This document shows positions 1-8,041 of a stretch of 64,000 bases of DNA, piece after piece. Position numbers and translations under genes: made by a program. Where the stretch lies: contig CAJXUK010000001.1 in the NCBI GenBank assembly GCA_913061435.1, forward strand, positions 233,770-297,769, read 5' to 3'. The notes under the pieces are model-generated. The model was not told where the DNA came from. It ran no database searches and worked only from the letters and a program-made list of their open reading frames with translations. This stretch comes from an uncultured Thalassolituus sp. (GTDB taxonomy: Bacteria > Pseudomonadota > Gammaproteobacteria > Pseudomonadales > Oceanobacteraceae). Every line of letters begins with the position of its first letter. Positions within the stretch are counted from its first letter, which is position 1.

Positions 1-337
1 CCTGTTGAATATGATTAGCTATTTGATCAGCGGCTGCCCACAAGTCGGTTAGATCCGCACTACCATCACGAGCGCTGGGTGCTTCTACTGCAATATAAAA
101 TATGTGGCAGTGCGGGCTCAGCTTGGCAAAATCATGCCCATAGCTTAAACGACCAGCTTGCACATTTTCGTTAAGTAGACGGTCTAATCCGGGTTCAAAT
201 AGCGGGGTTTGTCCTTGTTCAAGTGCTTCAATGCGAGCTACATCATGGTCGATACATAATATTTGATTGCCCATTTCGGCAAAACAGGCGGCACTCACTA
301 AGCCAACGTAGTTTGTTCCTACTACCGTAATGTCCAA
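1..337 (-). CDS. ugd: UDP-glucose 6-dehydrogenase family protein, N-terminal part (cut by window edge)
   Basis: About 112 N-terminal residues of a nucleotide-sugar dehydrogenase. The translation opens MDITVVGTNYVGLVSAACF, the Rossmann NAD-binding loop of the UDP-glucose/GDP-mannose dehydrogenase family, followed by the family motif TPLFEPGLDRLL. Enzymes of this family oxidise UDP-glucose to UDP-glucuronate in the cytoplasm for exopolysaccharide or LPS. The start is TTG at 337, chosen because AAGGGA lies 9 nt upstream (347-352) and the frame starts exactly at the family N-terminus. Odd: the loop is G-T-N-Y-V-G, so the usual second glycine of GxGxxG is asparagine. The C-terminal part lies beyond position 1, so exact substrate cannot be assigned. 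Confidence 0.85.
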   Translation of the reverse strand, partial: MDITVVGTNYVGLVSAACFAEMGNQILCIDHDVARIEALEQGQTPLFEPGLDRLLNENVQAGRLSYGHDFAKLSPHCHIFYIAVEAPSARDGSADLTDLWAAADQIANHIQQ

Positions 338-501
338 AGTTGATTTTCCCTTTGCATAGATCTGTACAGCATTGAAACTGCTGGTAAATTTTTGTTTTAA
401 CTGGCTAATATTTTTTTCATTTAAACCGTGTGATTAAACTACCTTAAATACGAAAAATGACAAGAGTATCCTCTTTCTTTTAGACTCTGTAGTAAAAAAA
501 A

Positions 502-536
502 GGCAAAAAAAAGCCCAGCTTAGCTGGGCTCTTTTT
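502..536 (-). terminator. Rho-independent terminator after etfA
   Basis: A perfect 8-bp stem AGCCCAGC/GCTGGGCT with a 3-nt loop (512-530) is flanked by an A-run on the left and five T on the right. Read leftward it ends etfBA transcription with a long T-tract. Read rightward it also has T5, so it may work in both directions. It separates etfA from ugd. Confidence 0.85.
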
Positions 537-558
537 GAGTTGGTTATGATTTAAACTA

Positions 559-1488
559 TTAAATCATTGATTCCAGCTCAGGAACCGCATCAAACAAGTC
601 AGCGACTAAACCATAGTCAGCAACTTGGAAGATTGGCGCTTCTTCATCTTTGTTGATCGCAACGATCACTTTAGAATCTTTCATACCGGCCAAGTGCTGA
701 ATCGCACCTGAAATACCAACAGCAATGTACAATGAAGGTGCAACGATTTTACCCGTTTGGCCAACTTGCATGTCGTTAGGTACAAAGCCTGCGTCAACTG
801 CAGCGCGAGAAGCACCAACAGCAGCGCCTAGCTTATCGGCAACCTTGTATAAAATTTCAAAGTTGTCGCCGTTACCCATGCCACGACCACCAGAGATAAC
901 AATCTCAGCAGCAGCAAGGTCTGGACGATCAGAAGCCGCTAGCTCTTCACCTACGAAAGCAGAGATTGCAGAGGCTTTAACGATATCCGTTGCTTCGACA
1001 GTTGCAGAACCACCTTCACCCGCAGCTGGATCGAAACCCGTACCACGAACAGTGATTACTTTAATTGCATCAGAGCTTTGAACCGTTGCAATTGCGTTGC
1101 CCGCATAAATTGGACGAACAAAAGTATCAGCACTTTCAACAGCAGAGATATCAGAAATCATGTTCACGTCAAGCAATGCTGCTGTACGTGGCATAAAGTC
1201 TTTACCCGTGGTAGTTGCAGCAGAAAGAATGTGGCTGTAGTCAGCACCCAGTTCAGCAACAAGATCACCCATAGGTTCTGCGATCTGGTAAGTGTAAGCA
1301 GCGTTGTCAGCAACGATAACTTTGTTGATACCTTCGATTTTTGCAGCGGCTTCAGCAACTGCACCACAACCTTCACCGGCAACTAAAATATCGATGTCAC
1401 CACCGATTTCTTTAGCCGCTGTTACTACATTTAATGTAGCAACGTTGAGTGTGGCGTTATCATGTTCAGCGATTAATAAAATAGACAT
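559..1488 (-). CDS. etfA: Electron transfer flavoprotein subunit alpha
   Basis: A 309-residue protein of usual EtfA length. With EtfB it forms the soluble FAD-containing heterodimer that takes electrons from acyl-CoA and other dehydrogenases and hands them to ETF-quinone oxidoreductase. The N-terminal domain ([11 protein letters not shown]) has the alpha/beta ETF fold. The C-terminal FAD-binding domain shows ISGGRGMGNGDNF (about residues 197-209), VGASRAAVDAG and the late SGAIQHLAGM motif. The ATG overlaps the etfB stop codon by one base (TAATG), so the two are translationally coupled. A strong terminator follows. Function is secure from these motifs and the neighbours. Confidence 0.97.
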   Translation of the reverse strand: MSILLIAEHDNATLNVATLNVVTAAKEIGGDIDILVAGEGCGAVAEAAAKIEGINKVIVADNAAYTYQIAEPMGDLVAELGADYSHILSAATTTGKDFMPRTAALLDVNMISDISAVESADTFVRPIYAGNAIATVQSSDAIKVITVRGTGFDPAAGEGGSATVEATDIVKASAISAFVGEELAASDRPDLAAAEIVISGGRGMGNGDNFEILYKVADKLGAAVGASRAAVDAGFVPNDMQVGQTGKIVAPSLYIAVGISGAIQHLAGMKDSKVIVAINKDEEAPIFQVADYGLVADLFDAVPELESMI

Positions 1489-2237
1489 TATAGTACCTTC
1501 GCTTCAGTTTTCAGTTTCTCAACTAGCTGAGCAACATCAGCAACCTTTATACCAGCAGAGCGCTGGGCAGGAGGAGTTACTTTAACTAAGGTTTGAGTGC
1601 TCTTGATTTCAACACCTAAGTCGGCAGGAGTAACTGTTTCAAGAGGCTTACGCTTTGCTTTCATGATGTTTGGTAGAGAAGCATAACGTGGCTCGTTCAA
1701 ACGCAGATCGGTTGTTACGATCGCAGGAAGGCTTAAGCCAACCGTACGTAAACCTGCATCTACTTCACGCGTTACATTAACTTTATCGCCATCAACAGCA
1801 ACTTCAGAAGCAAATGTACCTTGAGGTAAACCGGTTAATGCACCAAGCATCTGACCTGTTTGGTTGTTATCGCTATCGATAGACTGCTTACCAAGCACTA
1901 CAAGCTGTGGCTGTTCTTTTTCAACCACGGCTTTTAGTAATTTAGCTACAGTAAGAGATTCTAACTTCTCGTCGGTTTCAATTAAGATACCGCGGTCTGC
2001 GCCTAGCGCTAGTGAAGTACGAATTTGCTCTTGAGCAACTTTAGGACCGATAGATACTACTACGATCTCTGTAGCTACACCCTTTTCTTTTAAACGAACC
2101 GCTTCTTCTACAGCGATTTCACAGAAAGGGTTCATAGCCATTTTGACGTTATTTAGATCAACATCAGAATTATCAGGCTTAACACGTACTTTGACGTTGT
2201 AGTCAATTACGCGCTTTACAGCAACAAGAACCTTCAT
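1488..2237 (-). CDS. etfB: Electron transfer flavoprotein subunit beta
   Basis: A 249-residue EtfB, first gene of the etfBA operon. It binds AMP structurally and forms the domain that contacts partner dehydrogenases. Visible signatures are [19 protein letters not shown] at the N-terminus, the [19 protein letters not shown] segment near residues 35-55, and the ETF-beta signature region [19 protein letters not shown] with the recognition-loop leucine segment. The gene is read leftward, divergent from the ETF-QO gene, with a 349-bp shared spacer. Length and motifs are typical and nothing is broken. Confidence 0.97.
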   Translation of the reverse strand: MKVLVAVKRVIDYNVKVRVKPDNSDVDLNNVKMAMNPFCEIAVEEAVRLKEKGVATEIVVVSIGPKVAQEQIRTSLALGADRGILIETDEKLESLTVAKLLKAVVEKEQPQLVVLGKQSIDSDNNQTGQMLGALTGLPQGTFASEVAVDGDKVNVTREVDAGLRTVGLSLPAIVTTDLRLNEPRYASLPNIMKAKRKPLETVTPADLGVEIKSTQTLVKVTPPAQRSAGIKVADVAQLVEKLKTEAKVL

Positions 2238-2586
2238 AGATTCTCCGTATTCGTCTAGTGAATGATTGAAGAAAGTCTCTCATTGGATCTAAAAACTGCC
2301 AATGACTCTCTCCCAGCGCGGAATATTATTCGTATCTTTCGCCCGAAGGTCAATAGAAACTCAAAGAAAGTCTTAAACCAAATAAGAATTTGTCTTATTA
2401 ACTGTCTTTTAGCTCCTTTTTTGGCATTTTCAACCCTAAATATTAATAAATTAAGCGCAAAAGTTAGGTATATGCTTTTTAGAACCGTATAATGTGCGCC
2501 TTTATTTAGAACGCTAAATGAAACATTAGTATTTTTAGCAACTGTTAACTGTTATTAGCTCCCAGCTTATTTTCGAGGAGATCACA
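2238..2586. promoter_or_regulatory. Divergent spacer between etfBA and the ETF-QO gene
   Basis: This 349-bp spacer holds no convincing gene. On the right half a consensus -10 TATAAT lies at 2488-2493, about 95 bp before the ETF-QO start, with only a poor -35 near 2464-2469. GAGGAG at 2575-2580 is the ETF-QO ribosome site. The leftward promoter for etfBA was not located. A joint regulator of both units would bind here, but no operator is obvious. Confidence 0.5.
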
Positions 2587-4230
2587 ATGCAACGTGAATC
2601 AATGGAATACGATGTCGTTATTGTTGGTGGAGGCCCTTCAGGTTTATCTACTGCAATTCGTCTAATGCAACTGGCACAAGAAAACGAACAAGAACTAACT
2701 GTATGTTTGGTTGAAAAAGGCTCTGAAGTGGGCGCCCATATTTTATCGGGTGCCGTTATTGAAGATCGCGCATTATTAGAATTATTCCCTAATTACAAAG
2801 AATTAGGCGCACCTTTAAACACCTCTGTGACTGAAGATGAAGTATATTTTCTTCGCGATGACCAAAAAAGCGTTAAAACACCAAACTGGGCGATTCCAAA
2901 ACCCATGCACAATGATGGCAACTACATTGTAAGCCTTGGTAATGTTGTTCGCTGGTTAGGCGAACAGGCAGAAGCATTGGGTGTTGAGATTTATCCAGGC
3001 TTTGCTGCTGCGGAATACATTGTTGAAGATGGCGCTGTTAAAGGCATCATCACTGGTGATATGGGTGTTGGCGAAAACGGCGAACACACCGATATGTATA
3101 TGCAAGGTATGGAATTGCGCGGTAAATACACAGTATTCGCCGAAGGCTGCCGTGGTCACCTGGGTAAGCGTTTAATCTCTGAATTCAAACTCGATGAAGG
3201 CAAAGATCCACAGCATTATGGTATTGGTATCAAAGAGTTATGGGACATTCCTGCTGAACAACATCAAGAAGGTTTGGTTGTTCACGGCGCGGGCTGGCCA
3301 TTAAATGAATCGGATTCTTCTGGTGGTTTTTTCTTATATCACACAGAAAATAACCAAGTGGTTTGTGGTTTGATTACTGATTTATCTTACTCCAACCCAC
3401 ACGTTAGCCCGTTTGATGAATTCCAACGTTTAAAGCATCATCCTGTAATGGCCAAACATCTAAAAGGTGGTAAGCGCGTTTCTTACGGTGCTCGTGCAAT
3501 TGCCAAAGGTGGTTTGAACTCTCTTCCTAAAATGACCTTCCCTGGTGGTTTGGTTGTGGGCTGTGACGCCGGTACTTTGAACTTCTCTAAGATCAAAGGC
3601 ACGCACACAGCCATGAAGAGCGGCATGATCGCTGCAGAAGAAATTGTGAAGGCTATTAAATCTGATCGTCAGCATGACGAAATCACTGAATTTACTACTG
3701 CGTTTGAATCTTCTTGGGTTTATGAAGAGTTGCACAGCAGCCGTAACTTCGGCCCTGCCATGCATAAGTTTGGTATGTATTTAGGTGCTGCCTTTAACTT
3801 TGTTGACCAGAACCTATTTAGCATTCCGGTAACGCTGCACGATACGACTCCAGATCATGCGACCTTAAAGTTGGCTTCTGAAAGCAAGAAAATCAACTAT
3901 CCCAAGCCTGATGGTAAATTAAGCTTTGCTAAGCTTGATTCTGTATTTATTGGTAACGTAAACCATGCCGAAAATCAGCCTTGCCACCTTCGCTTAGCTG
4001 ATGCTTCGATTCCTCTAGGTACTAACTTAGCGAAATACGATGAACCTGCGCAGCGCTACTGCCCAGCTGGCGTTTATGAGATTGTAGAAGAAGAAAACGG
4101 TGACAAACGTTTCCAAATCAACTCTCAAAACTGCGTGCATTGTAAAACTTGTGATATTAAAGACCCCTCTCAAAACATCACCTGGGTAACTCCAGAAGGT
4201 GCTGGCGGTCCTAACTATCCAAATATGTAA
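2587..4230 (+). CDS. Electron transfer flavoprotein-ubiquinone oxidoreductase
   Basis: A 547-residue ETF-QO, close to the family's usual 550. This monotopic inner-membrane flavoprotein carries FAD and one [4Fe-4S] cluster and moves electrons from reduced ETF to ubiquinone, linking beta-oxidation to respiration. The N-terminal dinucleotide fold is VVIVGGGPSGLSTA (about 10-23). The C-terminus has the ferredoxin-like domain with NCVHCKTCDIKDPSQNITW, plus an earlier Cys in YCPAGVYEI, giving four cluster ligands. The start ATG at 2587 is supported by GAGGAG six bases upstream; an internal ATG at 2602 is less well placed. It faces etfBA, its electron donor. Confidence 0.96.
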   Translation: MQRESMEYDVVIVGGGPSGLSTAIRLMQLAQENEQELTVCLVEKGSEVGAHILSGAVIEDRALLELFPNYKELGAPLNTSVTEDEVYFLRDDQKSVKTPNWAIPKPMHNDGNYIVSLGNVVRWLGEQAEALGVEIYPGFAAAEYIVEDGAVKGIITGDMGVGENGEHTDMYMQGMELRGKYTVFAEGCRGHLGKRLISEFKLDEGKDPQHYGIGIKELWDIPAEQHQEGLVVHGAGWPLNESDSSGGFFLYHTENNQVVCGLITDLSYSNPHVSPFDEFQRLKHHPVMAKHLKGGKRVSYGARAIAKGGLNSLPKMTFPGGLVVGCDAGTLNFSKIKGTHTAMKSGMIAAEEIVKAIKSDRQHDEITEFTTAFESSWVYEELHSSRNFGPAMHKFGMYLGAAFNFVDQNLFSIPVTLHDTTPDHATLKLASESKKINYPKPDGKLSFAKLDSVFIGNVNHAENQPCHLRLADASIPLGTNLAKYDEPAQRYCPAGVYEIVEEENGDKRFQINSQNCVHCKTCDIKDPSQNITWVTPEGAGGPNYPNM

Positions 4231-4253
4231 TCTTTTTTTAAAACTAGATTATA

Positions 4254-4279
4254 AAAAAAGCGGCTTAGGCCGCTTTTTT
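4254..4279 (+). terminator. Rho-independent terminator after the ETF-QO gene
   Basis: Stem GCGGC/GCCGC (4260-4264 with 4269-4273) and a TTAG loop, preceded by A7 and followed by T6, so A:U pairing can lengthen the stem. It lies 24 bp after the ETF-QO stop codon. Confidence 0.88.
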
Positions 4280-4476
4280 GTTCTTTAAATTCTAATCAGT
4301 GTCAAACCACCATCTAAGTAAACACTATCTAATTACAGCAACATCCTTTTATAACAGTTTGTTTTATTAATATCTCTTTTATGCATAAGCATTGAAGTAA
4401 CCTAGATATGCGTATAGTATTCCTTATTAGTTATATTGATCAGCTTTAACAATTTTCAGTTTACTTAGGATTATTT

Positions 4477-5076
4477 ATGAAGAAACTATTAACCACATCG
4501 TTTTCGATTCTTTGCATACACACTCTTTCCGTGAGCGCTCAAGCAGATGAGTCTCAGAGTACGCTCTTGAACATGGAGCAAAAACAAGCCCTTGTCGGTG
4601 AAGCAAAAACAAACATTATGTCTTTAGCTGGTGCATTAACCGCCACGTTAAAGCAAGGCATTAAAGCTGATGGTCATGCCGCATCGGTTAATCTTTGCAA
4701 CTTGCAAGCTCCAGCAATTACCAAGGCCTCATCTGCCGAAGGTGGCTTAACCGAATGGACAGTGAGCCGCACCTCTTTAAAATTACGAAGCCCAGCTAAC
4801 GCACCTGATGACTGGGTTAAAAACATTATGAATAACTTCGAACAACGCAAAGCAAATGGCGAAAACGCTAAAAACATTGCTCACACAGAAGTCAGAGAGG
4901 GGCGTTTTTTCTTGGTAAAAGCAATTCCAACCAAAGCAGGCTGCTTGGCTTGTCATGGTGCAAACGTTGCTAGCGATGTAAAAGCAAAACTTGCTGAACT
5001 GTATCCCAATGACAAAGCAACAGGCTTTGAAGTCGGTGATATTCGTGGCGTTTTTGTTGCTTCTAAAGAGCTATAA
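4477..5076 (+). CDS. Periplasmic DUF3365 (Tll0287-like) haem protein
   Basis: A 199-residue protein with an N-terminal signal peptide (MKKLLTTSFSILCIHTLSVS, cleavage probably near AQA-D). The rest matches the DUF3365/Tll0287-like sensor fold, with a c-type haem motif CLACH (Cys156, Cys159, His160) near the C-terminus. The family is known as a c-type cytochrome with a PAS-like fold, thought to act in redox or gas sensing; the role here is unknown. It stands alone, with a possible promoter TTGAAG-17-TAGTAT at 4392-4420 and its own spacing from ETF-QO after a terminator. Export and covalent haem attachment are inferred from the motif. Confidence 0.8.
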   Translation: MKKLLTTSFSILCIHTLSVSAQADESQSTLLNMEQKQALVGEAKTNIMSLAGALTATLKQGIKADGHAASVNLCNLQAPAITKASSAEGGLTEWTVSRTSLKLRSPANAPDDWVKNIMNNFEQRKANGENAKNIAHTEVREGRFFLVKAIPTKAGCLACHGANVASDVKAKLAELYPNDKATGFEVGDIRGVFVASKEL

Positions 5077-5158
5077 TGAATTCTTAACTTTAAATAAGTA
5101 ACCCTAATAACGCACTTTGCTGAATAAGTGCGGTATTTGAGTACAAGGTAATTTCAAA

Positions 5159-5596
5159 ATGAGCGAACATATAGCAAAAATTAACTGGGTAAAACAAGGT
5201 GAGTTTAGTCACGAGGGTTTTGATAGGACTCATGTAAGTGAGTTCTATCCAGACTGCAAGATATCCATGGCCGGCGCAAATAATGGTGAGTTTGCTGACC
5301 CCGAACAGATGTTTGCCGCCTCACTAGCCAGCTGTCACATGCAAACCTTTTTGCTATTGGCAGCTAAAAAGCGCTTAGTGGTTGAAAGCTATGAGGATAC
5401 GGCTGTTGCGATATTAAGTAAAAATGAAGAAGGCCTTTTCTTTATCGAGAAAACAACATTAAACCCCAAGGTAGTTTTCTCTGGCGATAAGCCGGTTACA
5501 GCAGAATCCTTGCAAGCCATGCATGATAAAGCTCATCATCACTGCTTTATTGCTAATAGCATAAGCTGCGAAGTAGAGATTAAGCTGGAATCTTAA
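5159..5596 (+). CDS. OsmC-like peroxiredoxin family protein
   Basis: A 145-residue OsmC/Ohr-superfamily protein. The two redox-active cysteines are visible: Cys59 in SLASCHMQTFL and Cys129 in HHHCFIANS, at family spacing. Members reduce organic hydroperoxides in the cytoplasm with lipoyl or thiol donors, though many OsmC-like subgroups have undefined substrates. The start ATG follows AAGG about 10 nt upstream. The 3' end overlaps the convergent DUF1285 gene by 17 bp, so the two stop regions share sequence. It could be an OsmC, Ohr or YhfA-type protein; the subgroup cannot be fixed by eye. Confidence 0.85.
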   Translation: MSEHIAKINWVKQGEFSHEGFDRTHVSEFYPDCKISMAGANNGEFADPEQMFAASLASCHMQTFLLLAAKKRLVVESYEDTAVAILSKNEEGLFFIEKTTLNPKVVFSGDKPVTAESLQAMHDKAHHHCFIANSISCEVEIKLES

Positions 5597-6107
5597 CCCT
5601 GTAGTCTCCACTAACAATTTCAAAACCTTCTGCCGTTTCTTGGGCTAAATTCATCAATTCATAGTAGGTGTTTTGATTAATTTTAGCCCATAGATTATTA
5701 CGAATCATCACATAAGGAATCAGATCAGTTGAATGCCTAAACTCCAAGGGATGCTCAGAACCAACTTTGATTTCATCGCCTAAGCTGGTAATAAAGTTAA
5801 TTTCATCATCACTAACACTCATTAAAACCACAGAAAAAGGCACATCCTCCACCTGTATTTTCAGTTTATCAGCAGGAGTAACCAAGAAATAATCATCACC
5901 CTCACGACGTAAAATAGAAGCAAACATCCTAGCTAGGTCTTGGCGCTCAAAGTAGCCACCCTCGTGAAACCATTCACCTTTATTATTAATCAGGATGTCG
6001 ATCTCACCTACCCTAGCTGGATTCCAATCCTCTATTGGTGGCATTTTTTGCTGCTGCTTAAATTTGCCAAGCAATGCAAAAAGGTCTTTATCGGTTGTAG
6101 CTGTCAT
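5580..6107 (-). CDS. DUF1285 family protein
   Basis: A 175-residue cytoplasmic protein with no signal or membrane segment. The pattern PPIEDWNPARVGEIDILINN, then WFHEGGYFERQDLARMFAS and ILRREGDDYFLVTP, is that of DUF1285, a two-domain family of unknown function found in many proteobacteria. The ATG has AGAGG seven bases upstream. Its 3' end runs 17 bp into the convergent OsmC-like gene. The radical SAM gene lies 33 bp upstream on the same strand, so they may be co-transcribed. No catalytic function can be claimed. Confidence 0.82.
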   Translation of the reverse strand: MTATTDKDLFALLGKFKQQQKMPPIEDWNPARVGEIDILINNKGEWFHEGGYFERQDLARMFASILRREGDDYFLVTPADKLKIQVEDVPFSVVLMSVSDDEINFITSLGDEIKVGSEHPLEFRHSTDLIPYVMIRNNLWAKINQNTYYELMNLAQETAEGFEIVSGDYRVKIPA

Positions 6108-6140
6108 AGCAATACCTCTACAGTTAATTCATTGGTGTGG

Positions 6141-7019
6141 CTAAAGCCCACGCTGCCATTCTTGGCGTAACGCAATGCGCCCTGCAATGGCATCATCAAG
6201 CTGATTTAAAAATGCCTGCTTATCTGCACCCAGAGTGCCTTTAAGGGTTACGTAATTAGAAGCATGATCGCTACGAAAAATAGTATTTTTTAATTCTAGG
6301 GTCGATATTAGATGGCGCATTTCCATGAACAAGGTCCGCTGGTCTGGTAGTTCGTACTCGCCATTAAAGCCTTCTTTAACACGCTTATCCCCCAAAGGAT
6401 AACTTACCACTAATGTTGATAAGAAATCGGGCTGAGCTTCGTTCATTAGACGCGCAGAGTTTTCAGCATGTTGCTGGCTGTATTTCATACCGCCCATGCC
6501 GTTTAAAATCATCACTGACGTTTTAATTCCTGCTTGTTTTAATTTAACCAAAGCACTCAGTGTTGAATCATAAGTCTCACCCTTGTTAATAAACTCAAGC
6601 ACCTCATCATCACCACTTTCAGCACCAACATAGGCCATACCAAAACCAAGTTGCTGCAGTTGCTTGAGGTCTTCTACGGATTTTTTACGAATATTACGCG
6701 GCAAACAATAGCTGCTAACACGCTTAACCCAAGGCATGTATTGCTTAATTGCTGTGAGGATTTCAATGAGTCGGCGAACAGGCAAAACCAAAGCATCACC
6801 ATCGGCTAAGAATATCTTTTCGAATTGTGGCCCAGCAGTGGCGGCTTTTTTAATTTCTGCAAGGGTTTCATCTTCGGGCTTTGCTTTAAATTTTTTTTGC
6901 GGCTGAGTGTACATATCGCAGAAGGTGCACTTGTTCCATGAGCAGCCGTTAGTGACCTGAAGTATTAGCGAGCGACCTTCACTGGGTGGGCGAAATACGG
7001 GTTCAACGTAATTCAACAT
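6141..7019 (-). CDS. Radical SAM protein
   Basis: A 292-residue radical SAM enzyme. The cluster-binding motif is CSWNKCTFCDMY near residues 26-37: the cysteines are spaced CX4CX2C, not the canonical CX3CX2C. Further family marks are LADGDALVLP (beta-2 region), GAESGDDEVLEFINKG (the SAM ribose-binding GxESG-like strand) and MILNGMGG. It has no B12-binding or SPASM domain and no extra cysteine cluster at the C-terminus. It resembles stand-alone COG1032-type proteins often labelled by homology to YgiQ or coproporphyrinogen oxidases; its reaction is unknown. It is probably in one transcript with the DUF1285 gene downstream. Confidence 0.85.
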   Translation of the reverse strand: MLNYVEPVFRPPSEGRSLILQVTNGCSWNKCTFCDMYTQPQKKFKAKPEDETLAEIKKAATAGPQFEKIFLADGDALVLPVRRLIEILTAIKQYMPWVKRVSSYCLPRNIRKKSVEDLKQLQQLGFGMAYVGAESGDDEVLEFINKGETYDSTLSALVKLKQAGIKTSVMILNGMGGMKYSQQHAENSARLMNEAQPDFLSTLVVSYPLGDKRVKEGFNGEYELPDQRTLFMEMRHLISTLELKNTIFRSDHASNYVTLKGTLGADKQAFLNQLDDAIAGRIALRQEWQRGL

Positions 7020-7117
7020 AGTAAGAACACCAATCAGTTAAAAAAGAAATTGAACCCATTTTACAGTAAAGATCAGCAATACGCTGCCTTGATATCTCGT
7101 CGTAAAAGACTTTTTTA

Positions 7118-7963
7118 TCAGAGATTTTTTTTGCTTACCTTGCTTACTGAAAACTTAATCAAACGTCTCATTAATAGCGTATATAACCACGGCAAGACTC
7201 GTGAGATAAAGATCAACGACTTAGCTTCAAAGCTTGGGATAATCATCCATTTTCTTGACTGAATTCCTGCAAAAATTTGATCACAAGCATCATCTGGATC
7301 CATTGAACCGGCGAATTTTTTAAGCTCTAAAGACACAGGATCGCCATTAGCGTGCTCTTCAGCCACCATGGGTGTTTTCACCTCAGGAGGACACACACAA
7401 GACACAGCAATGCCTTGATGCTCATACTCATAGCGTAGAGTTGTAGCAAGGCCCACCACACCAAACTTAGAAGCGCCATAAGCGCTGTAGCCATAATTAC
7501 TGATAAGACCAGCAACCGAAGCGATTAAGGCAATTTGAGAGCCCGGCTTCATGAGCGGCATAATGGCGGAAGCAAAATTAAAACTGCCATTAAGATTTAC
7601 ATCAATGACTTTTTTAAAAGCCTCTGGTGAGGTGTCCTCTAATGTTTTATTAATCAAAATGCCAGCGGAGTTGATGGCTAGATCAGGGGATCCACTAACA
7701 GCTACTGCTTCGAGCACCGCTGCCCTAACCGATTCAGCATCGGTGACATTAGCAGTATAAAAGCAACACTGAGTAGTACACTGCTTTGCGGTGACTTCGA
7801 GCATGGCTTTTTGTTTTTCTGAAAACTGCAAATCTATCACACTTACAACAGCACCTAGCTTCAAATAGCGAGTTGCCAAACCATGGCCTAAACCACTACC
7901 GCCACCAGTGATAATTACGTGATTAAATTGTGGCTTATTTATACTTTTATTGCTGCTTTTCAT
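7118..7963 (-). CDS. Short-chain dehydrogenase/reductase, KDSR-like
   Basis: A 281-residue SDR. The NAD(P) loop is VIITGGGSGLGHGLA near residues 17-30, the NSAG motif lies near residue 100, and the catalytic pair is in YSAYGASKFG (YxxxK). The C-terminal tail is hydrophobic then basic (FISRVLPWLYTLLMRRLIKF), as in SDRs that dock to membranes such as 3-ketodihydrosphingosine reductase-like enzymes. This suggests a lipid or other hydrophobic substrate, which is inference. It is the last gene of a leftward set with the haem/propeller protein and the CocE-like hydrolase. No clear ribosome site precedes its ATG. Confidence 0.82.
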   Translation of the reverse strand: MKSSNKSINKPQFNHVIITGGGSGLGHGLATRYLKLGAVVSVIDLQFSEKQKAMLEVTAKQCTTQCCFYTANVTDAESVRAAVLEAVAVSGSPDLAINSAGILINKTLEDTSPEAFKKVIDVNLNGSFNFASAIMPLMKPGSQIALIASVAGLISNYGYSAYGASKFGVVGLATTLRYEYEHQGIAVSCVCPPEVKTPMVAEEHANGDPVSLELKKFAGSMDPDDACDQIFAGIQSRKWMIIPSFEAKSLIFISRVLPWLYTLLMRRLIKFSVSKVSKKNL

Positions 7964-8041
7964 GATTTAACACGTCTTATATCCAATTATTTTTTTGATT
8001 TTATATTCTAATAAATAGCGATGATATATTTGAATCCAGCT

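Noticed and set aside
725..1386. Plus-strand open frames opposite etfA
   Set aside because: They lie antisense to a clear EtfA and have no family motif or ribosome site.
2262..2492. A 76-codon plus-strand frame between etfB and the ETF-QO gene
   Set aside because: It covers promoter-like AT-rich sequence, ends on the TATAAT box and has no recognisable protein character.
7050..7262. A 70-codon plus-strand frame between the radical SAM and SDR genes
   Set aside because: It runs antisense into the SDR C-terminus and lacks a ribosome site; nothing supports a real gene.
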